Shown here one piece after another: positions 34,333-42,939 of a stretch of DNA of 64,000 nucleotides (its first letter is position 1; each line of letters opens with the position of its first letter). The notes below the pieces were generated by a model. That model was not told where the DNA came from and did no database searches. It saw nothing but the letters and a program-made list of their open reading frames with translations. This stretch comes from Thalassobacillus devorans MSP14 (GTDB taxonomy: Bacteria > Bacillota > Bacilli > Bacillales > Halobacillaceae). The translations under genes were made by a program, and so were the position numbers. The stretch is taken from positions 42,709-106,708 of the forward strand of contig NZ_KI543236.1 in assembly GCF_000496835.1 (NCBI RefSeq). The letters are read 5' to 3'.

Positions 34333-35223
34333 ATGCACACGATGTGGAAAGGGACGATCAGTTTCGGTCTGGTTAACATCCCGGTGAAACTGCATGCTGC
34401 GACTGAAAATAAGGATGTAAAGATGCGCCAGCTTCATAAGGAATGCCAGTCTCCAATCAAATATGAAAAGGTCTGTCCGGTATGTGACCGCGAAGTGGAA
34501 CAAGATGAAATCGTCAAGGGTTACGAATATGCGAAGAATAAATTCGTCTTGATCGATGAAGACGAATTGGAAGAATTGAAAAAGGAAAATACCGATAAAG
34601 CCGTTGAAATTGTTGATTTTGTCAGCCTGGAAGAAATCGATCCGATTTATTTTGAAAAAAGTTACTTTTTATCCCCGAATGAAGGTGGTTCGAAGGCGTA
34701 TGTCCTGTTGCGGGAAGCGTTGCAGGATACAGGCAAAATAGGGGTCGCTAAAATTCTGATACGCTCCAAAGAGCAGCTGGCAGTTATCCGTGTTTACGAA
34801 AACACGCTTGTCATGGAAACCATCCATTACCCTGATGAAGTTCGTGCCACTGTCGATGTACCGAATGTGCCTGAAAAAGGGGAGACCGTCAAAAAAGAGT
34901 TGGATACAGCCAAAATGCTGATAGATCAATTGACATCGGAATTCGATCCAGAAAAGTACCAGGATGATTACCGTAATGCACTGCTTGAACTTATTGAAGA
35001 AAAGAAAAACGGAGAAAAACATATTGCGACTGCTAAAGAAAAGAAAACCCCTGATAATGTGACAAACTTGATGGACGCTTTGCAGGCATCGCTCGACAAA
35101 GCGAATAAAAGCGGTGGAAAAACAACCAAAAAAAAATCCACAGCCAAAAAAAGCAGTACAGCCAAAAAAAGTACTTCAAAGAAAACCTCTACAGCGAAAA
35201 GCAAAACAAAAAAGAATGCGTAG
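34333..35223 (+). CDS. ku: Non-homologous end-joining protein Ku
   Basis: A 296-residue bacterial Ku that forms a dimeric ring on DNA ends and recruits LigD. MHTMWKGTISFGLVNIPVKL is the typical start, and the Ku core covers about residues 1-225. The last ~40 residues are a Lys/Ser/Thr-rich basic tail built of near-repeats (AKKSST, AKKSTS), likely disordered and DNA-binding. AAGGTGACG precedes the ATG. It is divergent from ligD. Ku/LigD protect spores from double-strand breaks in B. subtilis. Confidence 0.95.
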   Translation: MHTMWKGTISFGLVNIPVKLHAATENKDVKMRQLHKECQSPIKYEKVCPVCDREVEQDEIVKGYEYAKNKFVLIDEDELEELKKENTDKAVEIVDFVSLEEIDPIYFEKSYFLSPNEGGSKAYVLLREALQDTGKIGVAKILIRSKEQLAVIRVYENTLVMETIHYPDEVRATVDVPNVPEKGETVKKELDTAKMLIDQLTSEFDPEKYQDDYRNALLELIEEKKNGEKHIATAKEKKTPDNVTNLMDALQASLDKANKSGGKTTKKKSTAKKSSTAKKSTSKKTSTAKSKTKKNA

Positions 35224-35293
35224 CATAGTTGTGATTTAGAGGCAGCTTTTTATGGAGTTGATTTTCTGCCAATGCAAATGTCAGTTTCACGAC

Positions 35294-35323
35294 AAAAAAA
35301 GCTGCCCCTTGATGGACAGCTTT
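35294..35323 (-). terminator. Terminator of the carbonic anhydrase gene
   Basis: On the minus strand GCTGTCC/GGGGCAGC, then T7. The GGCAGCTTTTT at 35242 can also pair with it, giving a wider hairpin. Confidence 0.65.
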
Positions 35324-35331
35324 CTGTTGAA

Positions 35332-35892
35332 TTATTCCTGGTATCCCTTTGTCACTAGGTCAAGCTTCCCTGTCTCTGGGTCGATAACAAGTCCATGGAC
35401 GGGGGTGTTCTGAGGCAGCAATGGGTGATTGCGTAGAATCTCAACACTGTTTTTGACAGATTCCTCGACGCTCTCGAAACCCTGAAGCCAGTTATTTACG
35501 TTGACACCGGCATAATCAAGTGTCTTTAAGGTCTCATCACTGATACCTTGATCTTTCATTTTAGAAATCGTACTTTCACCATCGAAGTTTTTCATCCCGC
35601 AGCCATGGTGTCCAATAACCATGATTTCATCGGCTTTCAGTTCATAAGCAGCGACAAACAGGCTCCGCACTACGCTGTCAAAAGGGTGGGTAACAATGGC
35701 ACCAGCATTTTTGACCATTTTCACGTCCCCGTTTTTAATATTCAAAGCACGGGGAAGCAACTCCACCAATCTTGTGTCCATGCAGCTTAAAATGGCCAGT
35801 TTTTTATCTGGGAACTTGTCTGTCTGATAGTCTAAGTATTGCTTTTCTTCTACAAAAGTACGGTTATAATCTAATATTTCATCCAAGTACAT
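35332..35892 (-). CDS. Beta-class carbonic anhydrase
   Basis: A 186-residue zinc enzyme interconverting CO2 and bicarbonate. The zinc and catalytic set is visible: Cys37 and the Asp39-Arg41 dyad in SCMDTRL, then His and Cys in IGHHGCGM. NAGAIVTHP is also typical. Length and sequence follow B. subtilis YtiB-type enzymes. AGGAGG precedes the ATG. It is convergent with ku, probably monocistronic. Confidence 0.92.
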   Translation of the reverse strand: MYLDEILDYNRTFVEEKQYLDYQTDKFPDKKLAILSCMDTRLVELLPRALNIKNGDVKMVKNAGAIVTHPFDSVVRSLFVAAYELKADEIMVIGHHGCGMKNFDGESTISKMKDQGISDETLKTLDYAGVNVNNWLQGFESVEESVKNSVEILRNHPLLPQNTPVHGLVIDPETGKLDLVTKGYQE

Positions 35893-36012
35893 GTAATCCC
35901 TCCTAAAAAGATTAGTTTTATTGTATCGAAAAACCTCAAAATTTGCAGGTATTTCGGTGTAATAAATAAAGATTTAAGCGGGGACACTGCGTCATGACAG
36001 GAGACAACGCTT

Positions 36013-37032
36013 ATGGAAATGCAGTTGGTAGAAGTTTATATTCCCAATAATCGATTTGAATCGATCTATGAGAAATTGAAGGAGTTCGATTCGCAATCGC
36101 TTTGGATTTCTAATGAATCTGAGTACCGAAAGTTGGTCCGGATATTAGTTTCCACGAAAGATGTGGAAGATGTATTGGATTATCTGGAGGGAGTAGCCGG
36201 TGTGGTCGACGACTTCGAAACAATGCTATTTCCGGTACGAGCCTACTTTTCAAAAGATACTGTCAATAAAAAAGAAGAAACAGAGGGTAATGATAAGGAA
36301 GAAAAGGAAGAAAATGATGAGTTGCTGCTGCGGGCAAGCCGTCATGAGCTAATCAGCAATGTGGAAAAAAGCAGTAACATCACTCTCAATTATACGTTGA
36401 TGATTTTTTTATCTGCGATTGTTGCCACTGTCGGTTTTATTAAAAATAGTGAAGCTGTCGTCATTGGTGCGATGGTGATCGCTCCCATGATAGGCCCGGT
36501 GATTGCCATCGCTTTTACCTCGATTCTTGGGGACTACAAAAGACTTTGGAAGGCATTCCGGGCTTCGGTTTTTGGTATTCTGATCATCATCATCATTTCA
36601 GTCGGACTGGGGTCTATGTTTGATGCAGGTTTGAAAACGGATCAGTACTGGGACCGTACCGAGGTAGCAATTGCAGATATATTTCTGGGAATTGCATCAG
36701 GTGCTGCCGGAGCACTCGCGTTTTTAAATCGTTTATCTGGTAACCTCGTCGGAGTAATGGTTGCTGTAGCACTGCTCCCACCTACGATTGCGCTTGGGAT
36801 TTCGCTAGGAGGGGCGCTTTGGACAAATGCTTTCGGGGCATTCGTACTGCTGATGCTTAATATTTCTTCCATCTTATTAGCAGCCGTCACCATTTTTTCT
36901 ATTGCTGGTATCCGTCCTGTCAGATGGGAAGAAGTACAGAAAGCGAATGTATCACGTCCGTTGTCAATCGTATTTGTCGTTTTGCTTGTTTTAGTATTAG
37001 CATTGACAATATTATTTGGACAAGGAATCTAA
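36013..37032 (+). CDS. DUF389 family membrane protein (TIGR00341-type)
   Basis: A 339-residue protein. An N-terminal cytoplasmic ferredoxin-like domain (about 1-80) is followed by an acidic linker (KKEETEGNDKEEKEEND) and a DUF389 membrane domain (about 120-335). The domain motifs are VVIGAMVIAPMIGPVIAIAF and GAAGALAFLNRLSGNLVGVMVAVALLPP (about 238-265). It has six or seven membrane segments. The ATG follows AGGAGACAA. The function of DUF389 is not established. It lies upstream of the exporter leader but is separated from it by a new promoter. Confidence 0.85.
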   Translation: MEMQLVEVYIPNNRFESIYEKLKEFDSQSLWISNESEYRKLVRILVSTKDVEDVLDYLEGVAGVVDDFETMLFPVRAYFSKDTVNKKEETEGNDKEEKEENDELLLRASRHELISNVEKSSNITLNYTLMIFLSAIVATVGFIKNSEAVVIGAMVIAPMIGPVIAIAFTSILGDYKRLWKAFRASVFGILIIIIISVGLGSMFDAGLKTDQYWDRTEVAIADIFLGIASGAAGALAFLNRLSGNLVGVMVAVALLPPTIALGISLGGALWTNAFGAFVLLMLNISSILLAAVTIFSIAGIRPVRWEEVQKANVSRPLSIVFVVLLVLVLALTILFGQGI

Positions 37033-37081
37033 AATAGACAATGCTGGCGAATTTTTTTGCAAAAAAATTCCAACCAAAGTA

Positions 37082-37110
37082 TTGATTTAATATTTTGAAA
37101 ACTATATAAT
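37082..37110 (+). promoter_or_regulatory. Sigma-A promoter of the exporter leader
   Basis: TTGATT, 17 bases, then a perfect TATAAT; a second TATAAT overlaps at 37112. Transcription would begin about ten bases before the leader-peptide ribosome site. Confidence 0.65.
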
Positions 37111-37133
37111 ATATAATCATTACGATTAAAGGA

Positions 37134-37290
37134 GGCCACGACAATGAATAAGCAACAGGTAGTAAACGTGCAAGTCGCTCGATTTACAATTTCATATTTT
37201 ACGTGGCCGGAAAATACCTGATTAAAAGCAGGACTGGTTTTTATTTGAACATAGGGAAAATAGGCCACGAATAGCTTCGTGGTCATTTTG
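37134..37290 (+). promoter_or_regulatory. Four-segment transcription attenuator before the BmrCD-like genes
   Basis: Four mutually exclusive segments are visible. Segment 1 is GGCCACG (37134-37140), touching the leader ribosome site. Segment 2 is CGTGGCC (37202-37208), in the last codons of the leader peptide. Segment 3 is GGCCACGAA (37263-37271) and segment 4 is TTCGTGGTC (37276-37284). 3:4 is a nine-pair hairpin with a four-base loop followed by ATTTT: a terminator. 2:3 would be an antiterminator, and 1:2 an anti-antiterminator. This is the layout of ribosome-dependent attenuation. Confidence 0.7.
37144..37221 (+). CDS. 25-residue leader peptide of the exporter operon
   Basis: An ATG eight bases after AAAGGAGG, encoding MNKQQVVNVQVARFTISYFT then WPENT and stop. 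The ribosome site and the last sense codons contain complementary segments of the attenuator. In B. subtilis the bmrCD exporter genes are preceded by a leader gene (bmrB) that controls them by ribosome-dependent attenuation. This ORF holds that position, though I cannot claim sequence similarity to BmrB. It is likely a translation sensor rather than a functional product. Confidence 0.65.
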   Translation: MNKQQVVNVQVARFTISYFTWPENT

Positions 37291-37376
37291 TGCTTTAAGA
37301 ATTTAACGTTAAAGTATTAGAAACACTTAGGCTTTCGCCATAACTCCTGGCGATCAGTCTGGTTTTTCTAATGCAT
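37291..37376 (+). repeat. Terminator-linked dispersed repeat, copy 4
   Basis: It has AAAGTATTAGAAACACTTAG, a GGCTTTCGCC core and GGTTTTTCTAAT, directly after the attenuator hairpin and inside the exporter leader. Confidence 0.7.
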
Positions 37377-37382
37377 TAAGGT

Positions 37383-37413
37383 AAGGGCATACGTCACGAG
37401 CGTATGCCCTTTT
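37383..37413 (+). terminator. Second hairpin terminator in the exporter leader
   Basis: AAGGGCATACG/CGTATGCCCTT, eleven pairs with a seven-base loop, then TTTTG. It lies between the attenuator and the exporter genes, so transcription must pass both. Confidence 0.7.
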
Positions 37414-37477
37414 GTCGTTATTAGGCAGCTTTATTGGCTGCTTGATATAAATATAAACTTTTGGAGGAGGAGTAACG

Positions 37478-37534
37478 ATGGAAATTTGTAAGCGTTTGAA
37501 GCAAGTACTTGAAGATTGGAAAGACAGTGGATAG
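37478..37534 (+). CDS. 18-residue second leader ORF
   Basis: An ATG with GGAGGAGGAG upstream encodes MEICKRLKQVLEDWKDSG and stops 30 bases before the first exporter gene. The ribosome site is as strong as that of any gene here. It follows an AGGCAGC/GCTGCTT hairpin (37423-37443). It may couple translation to the exporter gene or be a second sensing peptide; alternatively it is incidental. Confidence 0.45.
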   Translation: MEICKRLKQVLEDWKDSG

Positions 37535-37564
37535 TAAGAATTGCAGAAGGGAAGTGAGTAGATT

Positions 37565-39313
37565 ATGTTTGGTGTTTTCAGTAAATTAGGATGGTTTTTT
37601 AAATTACATTGGAAACGATATACCTTTGCAATTATTGCCTTAATCATTGCAAGTATAGTAGATATCATCCCCCCCAAATTAGTTGGGATGGCAATCGATG
37701 ACATTCAGTTCAACGCCCTTACCTCCGACCGTCTCATGGAAATTCTACTGATTTATGGCGGTGTGATCATAGCCAGTTATACGATTTCATTTCTATGGGA
37801 TTACACCTTATTTGGCGGGGCAATCATGATGGAGCAGACCATGCGCTCCAAATTGATGAATCATTTTTTGAAAATGACACCAGGTTTTTTCGGCAAATTT
37901 CGGACCGGTGATTTGATGGCAAGGTCCACTAATGATTTAAAGGCGTTGAATATGACAGCTGGATTTGGAATTTTAACCTTAGTTGATTCCACGATTTTCA
38001 TGATGCTGCTGATTGCGGTCATGGGATTCACTATCAGCTGGAAGCTGACCTTGGCTGCTCTATTGCCACTGCCGATTATGGCATTCGTCATGAATCGATA
38101 CGGTAAAGTTATCCATGAACGTTTCACGGAAGCACAGAAAGCCTTTGGCGATATGAATGATGATGTCCTTGAATCAGTCAAAGGAGTAAGAGTAATCCGA
38201 GCCTTTGTCCAGGAAAAGCAGGATGAAAAACGATTCAAAACCATGACAGAGGATGTCTACCACAAGAATGTCGAAGTTGCTAAAGTAGATGCTATGTTTG
38301 AGCCGACAATCACCATATTAGTGGGTATTTCTTATACGATCGGACTCGGATATGGGACCTCTCTTGTATTTCAAAATGTAATGACGCTCGGGGAGTTAGT
38401 GTCCTTCAACGTCTACCTCGGTATGTTGATCTGGCCGATGTTTGCAGTAGGTGAGCTGATCAATGTCATGCAGCGAGGAAATGCTTCTTTGGACCGCGTC
38501 AATGAAACGCTGGATTATAAAGCAGATGTGGAAGATCCGAAACATCCGGCAAGTTTGAAAAAGCCAGGGACCATCTTTTTTGAAGGTGTAACCTTCACTT
38601 ATCCTGACACCGATTTACCCAGGCTGCAGAAAATTGAATTGAAAATAGAACGCGGTCAGACCATCGGTGTCGTAGGAAAAACAGGGGCAGGTAAAACCAC
38701 GTTATTCCGGCAACTGCTCAGAGAGTACCCGGGTATGCAAGGGTCTTTGACGATTTCAGGTATCCCCATCTCCAATTTTGCGCTTGAAAAGACACGATCC
38801 TGGATCGGATATGTACCCCAGGAGCAGGTTTTATTTTCAAAAACAGTAAGGGAAAATATCCAGTTTGGTAAAGAGAATGCCAGTGATGAAGAAATCTTCC
38901 GGGTCATGGAGCTCGCTCATTTTATCGATGATATCAAAAACCTTTCCGAAGGGCTGGATACAAAGGTCGGAGAAAGCGGTGTCACGTTATCAGGCGGGCA
39001 AAAGCAGCGTGTAGCGATTGCCAGAGCATTCATTATGGATCCGGAGGTATTGATTTTAGACGATGCCATGTCAGCGGTCGATGGAAAAACAGAAGCGAAC
39101 ATCATCCAGCATTTGAGGCAGGAACGAACAGGAAAAACGACTATGATTGCTGCGCACAGGCTGTCAGCTGTTACACACGCTGATCATATCATCGTGTTGG
39201 AAGAGGGCAGGATTGTCGAAGAAGGGACACACGATCAGTTGATGGAGACTGACGGCTGGTATCAAACCCAGTTTGAGATGCAGCAATTAGATGAGAAGGG
39301 GGCGGTATCGTAA
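37565..39313 (+). CDS. bmrC: Heterodimeric ABC multidrug exporter subunit, BmrC/YheI-like
   Basis: A 582-residue half-transporter: six membrane segments (about 20-310), then a nucleotide-binding domain. Walker A is GKTGAGKTT and the signature is LSGGQKQR. Walker B is VLILDDAMS, with Asp where the catalytic Glu normally sits, so its own ATP site is degenerate, as in BmrC and other asymmetric exporters. IAAHRLSAV is the H-loop. It is immediately followed by its partner (one-base stop/start overlap). The length matches B. subtilis BmrC (585). Confidence 0.9.
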   Translation: MFGVFSKLGWFFKLHWKRYTFAIIALIIASIVDIIPPKLVGMAIDDIQFNALTSDRLMEILLIYGGVIIASYTISFLWDYTLFGGAIMMEQTMRSKLMNHFLKMTPGFFGKFRTGDLMARSTNDLKALNMTAGFGILTLVDSTIFMMLLIAVMGFTISWKLTLAALLPLPIMAFVMNRYGKVIHERFTEAQKAFGDMNDDVLESVKGVRVIRAFVQEKQDEKRFKTMTEDVYHKNVEVAKVDAMFEPTITILVGISYTIGLGYGTSLVFQNVMTLGELVSFNVYLGMLIWPMFAVGELINVMQRGNASLDRVNETLDYKADVEDPKHPASLKKPGTIFFEGVTFTYPDTDLPRLQKIELKIERGQTIGVVGKTGAGKTTLFRQLLREYPGMQGSLTISGIPISNFALEKTRSWIGYVPQEQVLFSKTVRENIQFGKENASDEEIFRVMELAHFIDDIKNLSEGLDTKVGESGVTLSGGQKQRVAIARAFIMDPEVLILDDAMSAVDGKTEANIIQHLRQERTGKTTMIAAHRLSAVTHADHIIVLEEGRIVEEGTHDQLMETDGWYQTQFEMQQLDEKGAVS

Positions 39314-41340
39314 TGAAACGCTCAACCGAAAAACAATTATTGCAATATGCCTGGAAGTTCCGCAAGCCTATTATGATTGGCCTGCTATGCCTGGTCATTG
39401 CGGTAGCGCTGGAATTGACCGGACCTTTCATCGCAAAACGTCTCATCGATAACCATGTCGTCGGCATCGAAGCGACATGGTACCAGGTGGAGAATAAGGA
39501 TGAATATACTGTTTTCTACCAGGGGGGTTTTTATAAACGGGAAGACCGGTTGGATAGCAGTGATGAAACAGGTGACAGGGCGACAGTACTGCAGGTAGGT
39601 GCGAGCTACTATTTTGTCACTCAGGAGGTACCGACATCAGGAAGAAGGCAAATCAGAGGCGATACGCTGATAATCGATACGCCTGAAGGTGAAGTATCGG
39701 CAAACGCAGAAAAACTGTCATTACAGGAGTTATATAGTTTTTTCGCTCCAGAGCGCCCGGCGATATACAGGCTGTTAGGTTTGTATATTGGATTGCTTTT
39801 GGTGGCAGCTGTTTTTCAGTTTGTTAACACATTTTTATTACAAAAGACTTCCAATCGGATCATTCAGCAGATGAGGGAAGATGTGTTTGGACACATACAG
39901 CGATTGCCGATTAATTATTTCATCAATCAGCCAGCAGGAAAAGTGGTTGCCAGGGTGACCAATGATACCGAAGCGATACGTGAGCTTTATGTCAGGGTAT
40001 TGGCTACCTTTGTTACGAGTATCGTTTATATGAGTGGTATCTATATTGCCCTGATTTTACTCGATATCAAACTGGCAATTCTTTGTTTGCTGCTACTGCC
40101 GATTATAGCGGTATGGATGCGCGTGTACAAATATTACGGAGGCAAATATAACAAGGTAGTCCGTGCTACTGTAAGCGATATGAACGGGAATATAAATGAG
40201 GCGATACACGGAATGTCCATAATACAGGCTTTCCGAAAGCAAAAGCAGACCTTGGAAGAATTTGAAGCATTGAATCGTAAACATTTCACTTATCAGCAGA
40301 AGTTAATCCGTTTAAGTGCTTTGACCTCCCATAATCTTGTCAATGTATTACGAAACTTCGCTTTTGTGGCATTTATCTGGTATTTCGGTTCCCAGTCGAT
40401 GGGGGCTGAGGGAGTGATAACTGTGGGAGTGCTTTATGCCTTTGTCGATTACCTGACACGTCTGTTCCAGCCTGTCAATGATCTGGTAAATCAACTGCCG
40501 CAATTGGAACAAGCGCGGGTATCGGCAGGCCGGGTGTTTGAGTTGATGGAAGAAGATGGCGAAAACGTTGGAGTAGCAAAAGTCCCTCGTTATCAGGGGA
40601 ATGTACGGTTTGACCATGTTTCTTTTGCATATGAAAAAGATGATTATATCCTTAAGGATATTGATTTTGAAGTGAGAGCTGGCCAGACAGCTGCCTTTGT
40701 AGGGCATACAGGTTCCGGGAAGAGCTCCATCATGAATCTGCTTTTTCGGTTTTACGACCCGCAAAAAGGCAGAATCACTATTGATGGGCAAGACACGAAA
40801 CAGTGGTCCAGACAGCAGGTGCGCAGTCATATGGGGATCGTCCTTCAGGATCCATTCATTTTCACCGGAACGATTTTGTCGAATGTTACGATGAATGACC
40901 CCAATATTTCCCGGGAAATGGCGATTGATGCATTGAAAGCGGTAGGAGCCGACCGTTTTGTTGAGAAACTGCCGAACCAATACGATGAACCAGTCAAGGA
41001 GAAGGGAAGTTCTCTTTCCATGGGAGAAAGGCAGTTGATTTCTTTTGCGAGGGCACTTGCCTTCGACCCTGCAATTCTTATTTTGGATGAAGCGACTTCT
41101 AATATCGATACTGAAACAGAAAAGCTCATCCAGGATGCCCTTCAAGTGCTTAAGCAAGGAAGGACAACATTGGTGATCGCCCACCGCTTGTCTACGATTC
41201 AGCAAGCAGATCAAATTTTTGTACTTCATCATGGTACAATGGAAGAGAAAGGGACCCATGCGCAATTGATAACTGAAAAAGGTCTTTATTATCAAATGTA
41301 TCAAATGCAGCAGGGTAAACTGAAAGCGACCGCTATGTAA
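39313..41340 (+). CDS. bmrD: Heterodimeric ABC multidrug exporter subunit, BmrD/YheH-like
   Basis: A 675-residue partner subunit. After the first membrane segment it carries a ~90-residue extracellular insertion (about residues 50-140, YQVENKDEYTVFYQGGFYK and following), as described for BmrD, then the remaining segments. The nucleotide-binding domain has Walker A GHTGSGKSS, Walker B LILDEATS with the catalytic Glu, H-loop VIAHRLSTI, and the altered signature LSMGERQ. With the partner this gives one consensus and one degenerate ATP site. BmrCD exports several drugs in B. subtilis; the substrates here are unknown. Confidence 0.9.
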   Translation: MKRSTEKQLLQYAWKFRKPIMIGLLCLVIAVALELTGPFIAKRLIDNHVVGIEATWYQVENKDEYTVFYQGGFYKREDRLDSSDETGDRATVLQVGASYYFVTQEVPTSGRRQIRGDTLIIDTPEGEVSANAEKLSLQELYSFFAPERPAIYRLLGLYIGLLLVAAVFQFVNTFLLQKTSNRIIQQMREDVFGHIQRLPINYFINQPAGKVVARVTNDTEAIRELYVRVLATFVTSIVYMSGIYIALILLDIKLAILCLLLLPIIAVWMRVYKYYGGKYNKVVRATVSDMNGNINEAIHGMSIIQAFRKQKQTLEEFEALNRKHFTYQQKLIRLSALTSHNLVNVLRNFAFVAFIWYFGSQSMGAEGVITVGVLYAFVDYLTRLFQPVNDLVNQLPQLEQARVSAGRVFELMEEDGENVGVAKVPRYQGNVRFDHVSFAYEKDDYILKDIDFEVRAGQTAAFVGHTGSGKSSIMNLLFRFYDPQKGRITIDGQDTKQWSRQQVRSHMGIVLQDPFIFTGTILSNVTMNDPNISREMAIDALKAVGADRFVEKLPNQYDEPVKEKGSSLSMGERQLISFARALAFDPAILILDEATSNIDTETEKLIQDALQVLKQGRTTLVIAHRLSTIQQADQIFVLHHGTMEEKGTHAQLITEKGLYYQMYQMQQGKLKATAM

Positions 41341-41373
41341 GCACGCTGATTTTGTTAATGAGGTGGCTTTTTC

Positions 41374-42183
41374 ATGGAAAATGATGAGCAAAAACAGGAT
41401 ATCATTGATGAAGACTTATATGAAGAAATTGATGATGAGGAAATGTATGAGCTGGTCCAGGAGGAAAGGAGAAAGGCGATTGCTCATGCCCAGGAAGAAA
41501 AGAAAGAGCCAAAACGCCCTTTTCCGAAGTGGGCATTTTGGCTTGTCGCTATCGTAATGGTGTTGAATTTAGCTGCAGTCATACCTCAGACTTATTCAAT
41601 AGCCGCTATCGACTTTCTGGTTACTTCTGCTAAACTGTCTGCCAATCCTGTTATTGATGAGTATCAAGAAGCAGTTGTAGTCGTAAAAGCGGGCCAAAGC
41701 AAAGGGACCGGTTTTGCGGTCACAGCTGATGGAACGATCATCACGAATCATCATGTGATTGAAGACGAGAAACGGATTTCGGTCGCTTTTCGGGAGGAAG
41801 GTTTGTTTCATGCAGAAGTAAAAGCGGCTTATCCTGAAGTCGACCTGGCTGTCCTTAAGGTGGAAGGAAAATCCCTCCCCCATTTGAACCTGGCTGAAAA
41901 GACGACGTTTGAATCGGAAGAACACTTTTATTTTATAGGGAACCCATTGAAATTCACAGGAATTGCCAATCAGGGGACGATCATCGGCTACACTACGCTT
42001 GAAGGTTGGGATCAGCCGGTCATGATGCTGGATGCGCCTATTTATAAAGGAAACAGCGGCAGTCCGGTTATCAATGAGGAGAGCGAAGTGATTGGCGTGG
42101 TGTTTGCTACATTAAAGCATGAGGAGCATGGAAAAGTCGGCCTTGCCATTCCGATTGATTATTTCCATAATAAGTATCCTTAG
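41374..42183 (+). CDS. Membrane-anchored trypsin-like (HtrA-type) serine protease, no PDZ
   Basis: A 269-residue protein. An acidic cytoplasmic N-terminus (about 1-45) and one membrane segment (about 53-70) precede an extracellular protease domain. The catalytic triad is recognisable: His in ITNHHVIED, Asp in EVDLAVLKVEG, Ser in YKGNSGSPVINE. The PDZ domain usual for HtrA/DegP is missing, so it is a minimal surface protease. AGGTGG precedes the ATG. It is 33 bases downstream of the exporter and may share its transcript. Confidence 0.85.
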   Translation: MENDEQKQDIIDEDLYEEIDDEEMYELVQEERRKAIAHAQEEKKEPKRPFPKWAFWLVAIVMVLNLAAVIPQTYSIAAIDFLVTSAKLSANPVIDEYQEAVVVVKAGQSKGTGFAVTADGTIITNHHVIEDEKRISVAFREEGLFHAEVKAAYPEVDLAVLKVEGKSLPHLNLAEKTTFESEEHFYFIGNPLKFTGIANQGTIIGYTTLEGWDQPVMMLDAPIYKGNSGSPVINEESEVIGVVFATLKHEEHGKVGLAIPIDYFHNKYP

Positions 42184-42220
42184 TTTTTCCTGAGACTTCA
42201 CTTATACACCGGTAATCTTT

Positions 42221-42256
42221 AAAAGCCCTCAGAGCTAATCGCTCTGAGGGCTTTTA
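42221..42256 (+). terminator. Intrinsic terminator of the exporter/protease unit
   Basis: AAAAGCCCTCAGAG/CTCTGAGGGCTTTT around an eight-base loop. Confidence 0.85.
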
Positions 42257-42274
42257 GATTAAAGCTACCTTTAA

Positions 42275-42780
42275 ATGAAGACTCAGTTTCGAGAGAAACT
42301 GTTTCCGTTATGGTGATGGGCGTTTGGAGGGCCGGGAAATCACTCGCTTTCCATGGGCGTACGGTGAGCTTCCTCAGGCTTCGCCTTGCGGGATCTCACC
42401 ATGTACTATTTTCCCATTGGAGTTTCGCAATTTCCCGGCCCTCCTTACGTTTATGAGAAAAACGGAAACACCTGCAAGCAGAATCAACATTATAACAGTT
42501 ACAAAGAGGGCTTATTTCCTGAATCACTAGGCCTTTTCATGCAGAAAATGTGGAAGATATTTTCTTACAACGTAGGGTTCGTTCGTCAAAATATGGATAA
42601 GGTGGCGGGGAAACGGTGAGACTCCCTCCCGTGGGAGAAGGGGCTAGGCGAGACCCCACAGGTCGTGAAACGACCGAGGAGGCTTGCCAGCCTCCCCCAC
42701 AGGAAAGCGAATCGTTTCCCAGCCACCCTTTCCCCTGTCTCGGTAACGAACCCGAATTACTTTGAAACTGAGTCTTCCAT
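42275..42780. repeat. 506-bp non-coding inverted-repeat element, copy 2
   Basis: Homologous over its length to 21907-22391, with identical terminal motifs (GAAGACTCAGTTTCGAGAG at the left, GAAACTGAGTCTTCCATAAT at the right). The two internal GC-rich modules are again in opposite orientation (about 42335-42450 and 42605-42725). The middle is more diverged. It holds no plausible gene. Conservation at the right end continues to CCGGCC at 42790. Confidence 0.85.
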
Positions 42781-42840
42781 AATCCGGCCCTTTTGTTGAA
42801 TAAGTACTTCATCTTCTGAAATTATTCATACTACGCCATC

Positions 42841-42880
42841 AAAAAAATCGAGTATAAAACCTTTGTGGCTTTATACTCGA
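42841..42880 (-). terminator. Terminator of the flavodoxin-like reductase gene
   Basis: On the minus strand TCGAGTATAAAGCC/GGTTTTATACTCGA, then T7. Confidence 0.85.
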
Positions 42881-42939
42881 CTTAATTACATCTATCAGTC
42901 AGAGGACACCTTTTCTTTGAAAGGAAAGAAGAAATAAAA

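Noticed and set aside
34237-34503. N-terminal extension of ligD by 89 residues
   Set aside because: It runs through the intergenic region and into the ku start; the ATG at 34236 has a good ribosome site and the ligase domain begins there.
37217-37245. CCTG/CAGG hairpin plus T-run just after the leader peptide stop, as a further terminator
   Set aside because: The stem is only four pairs and is not directly followed by the T-run.
40348-41391. 347-codon minus-strand frame opposite the second exporter gene
   Set aside because: Its full length lies opposite a well-supported ABC subunit; its composition is that of an antisense shadow.
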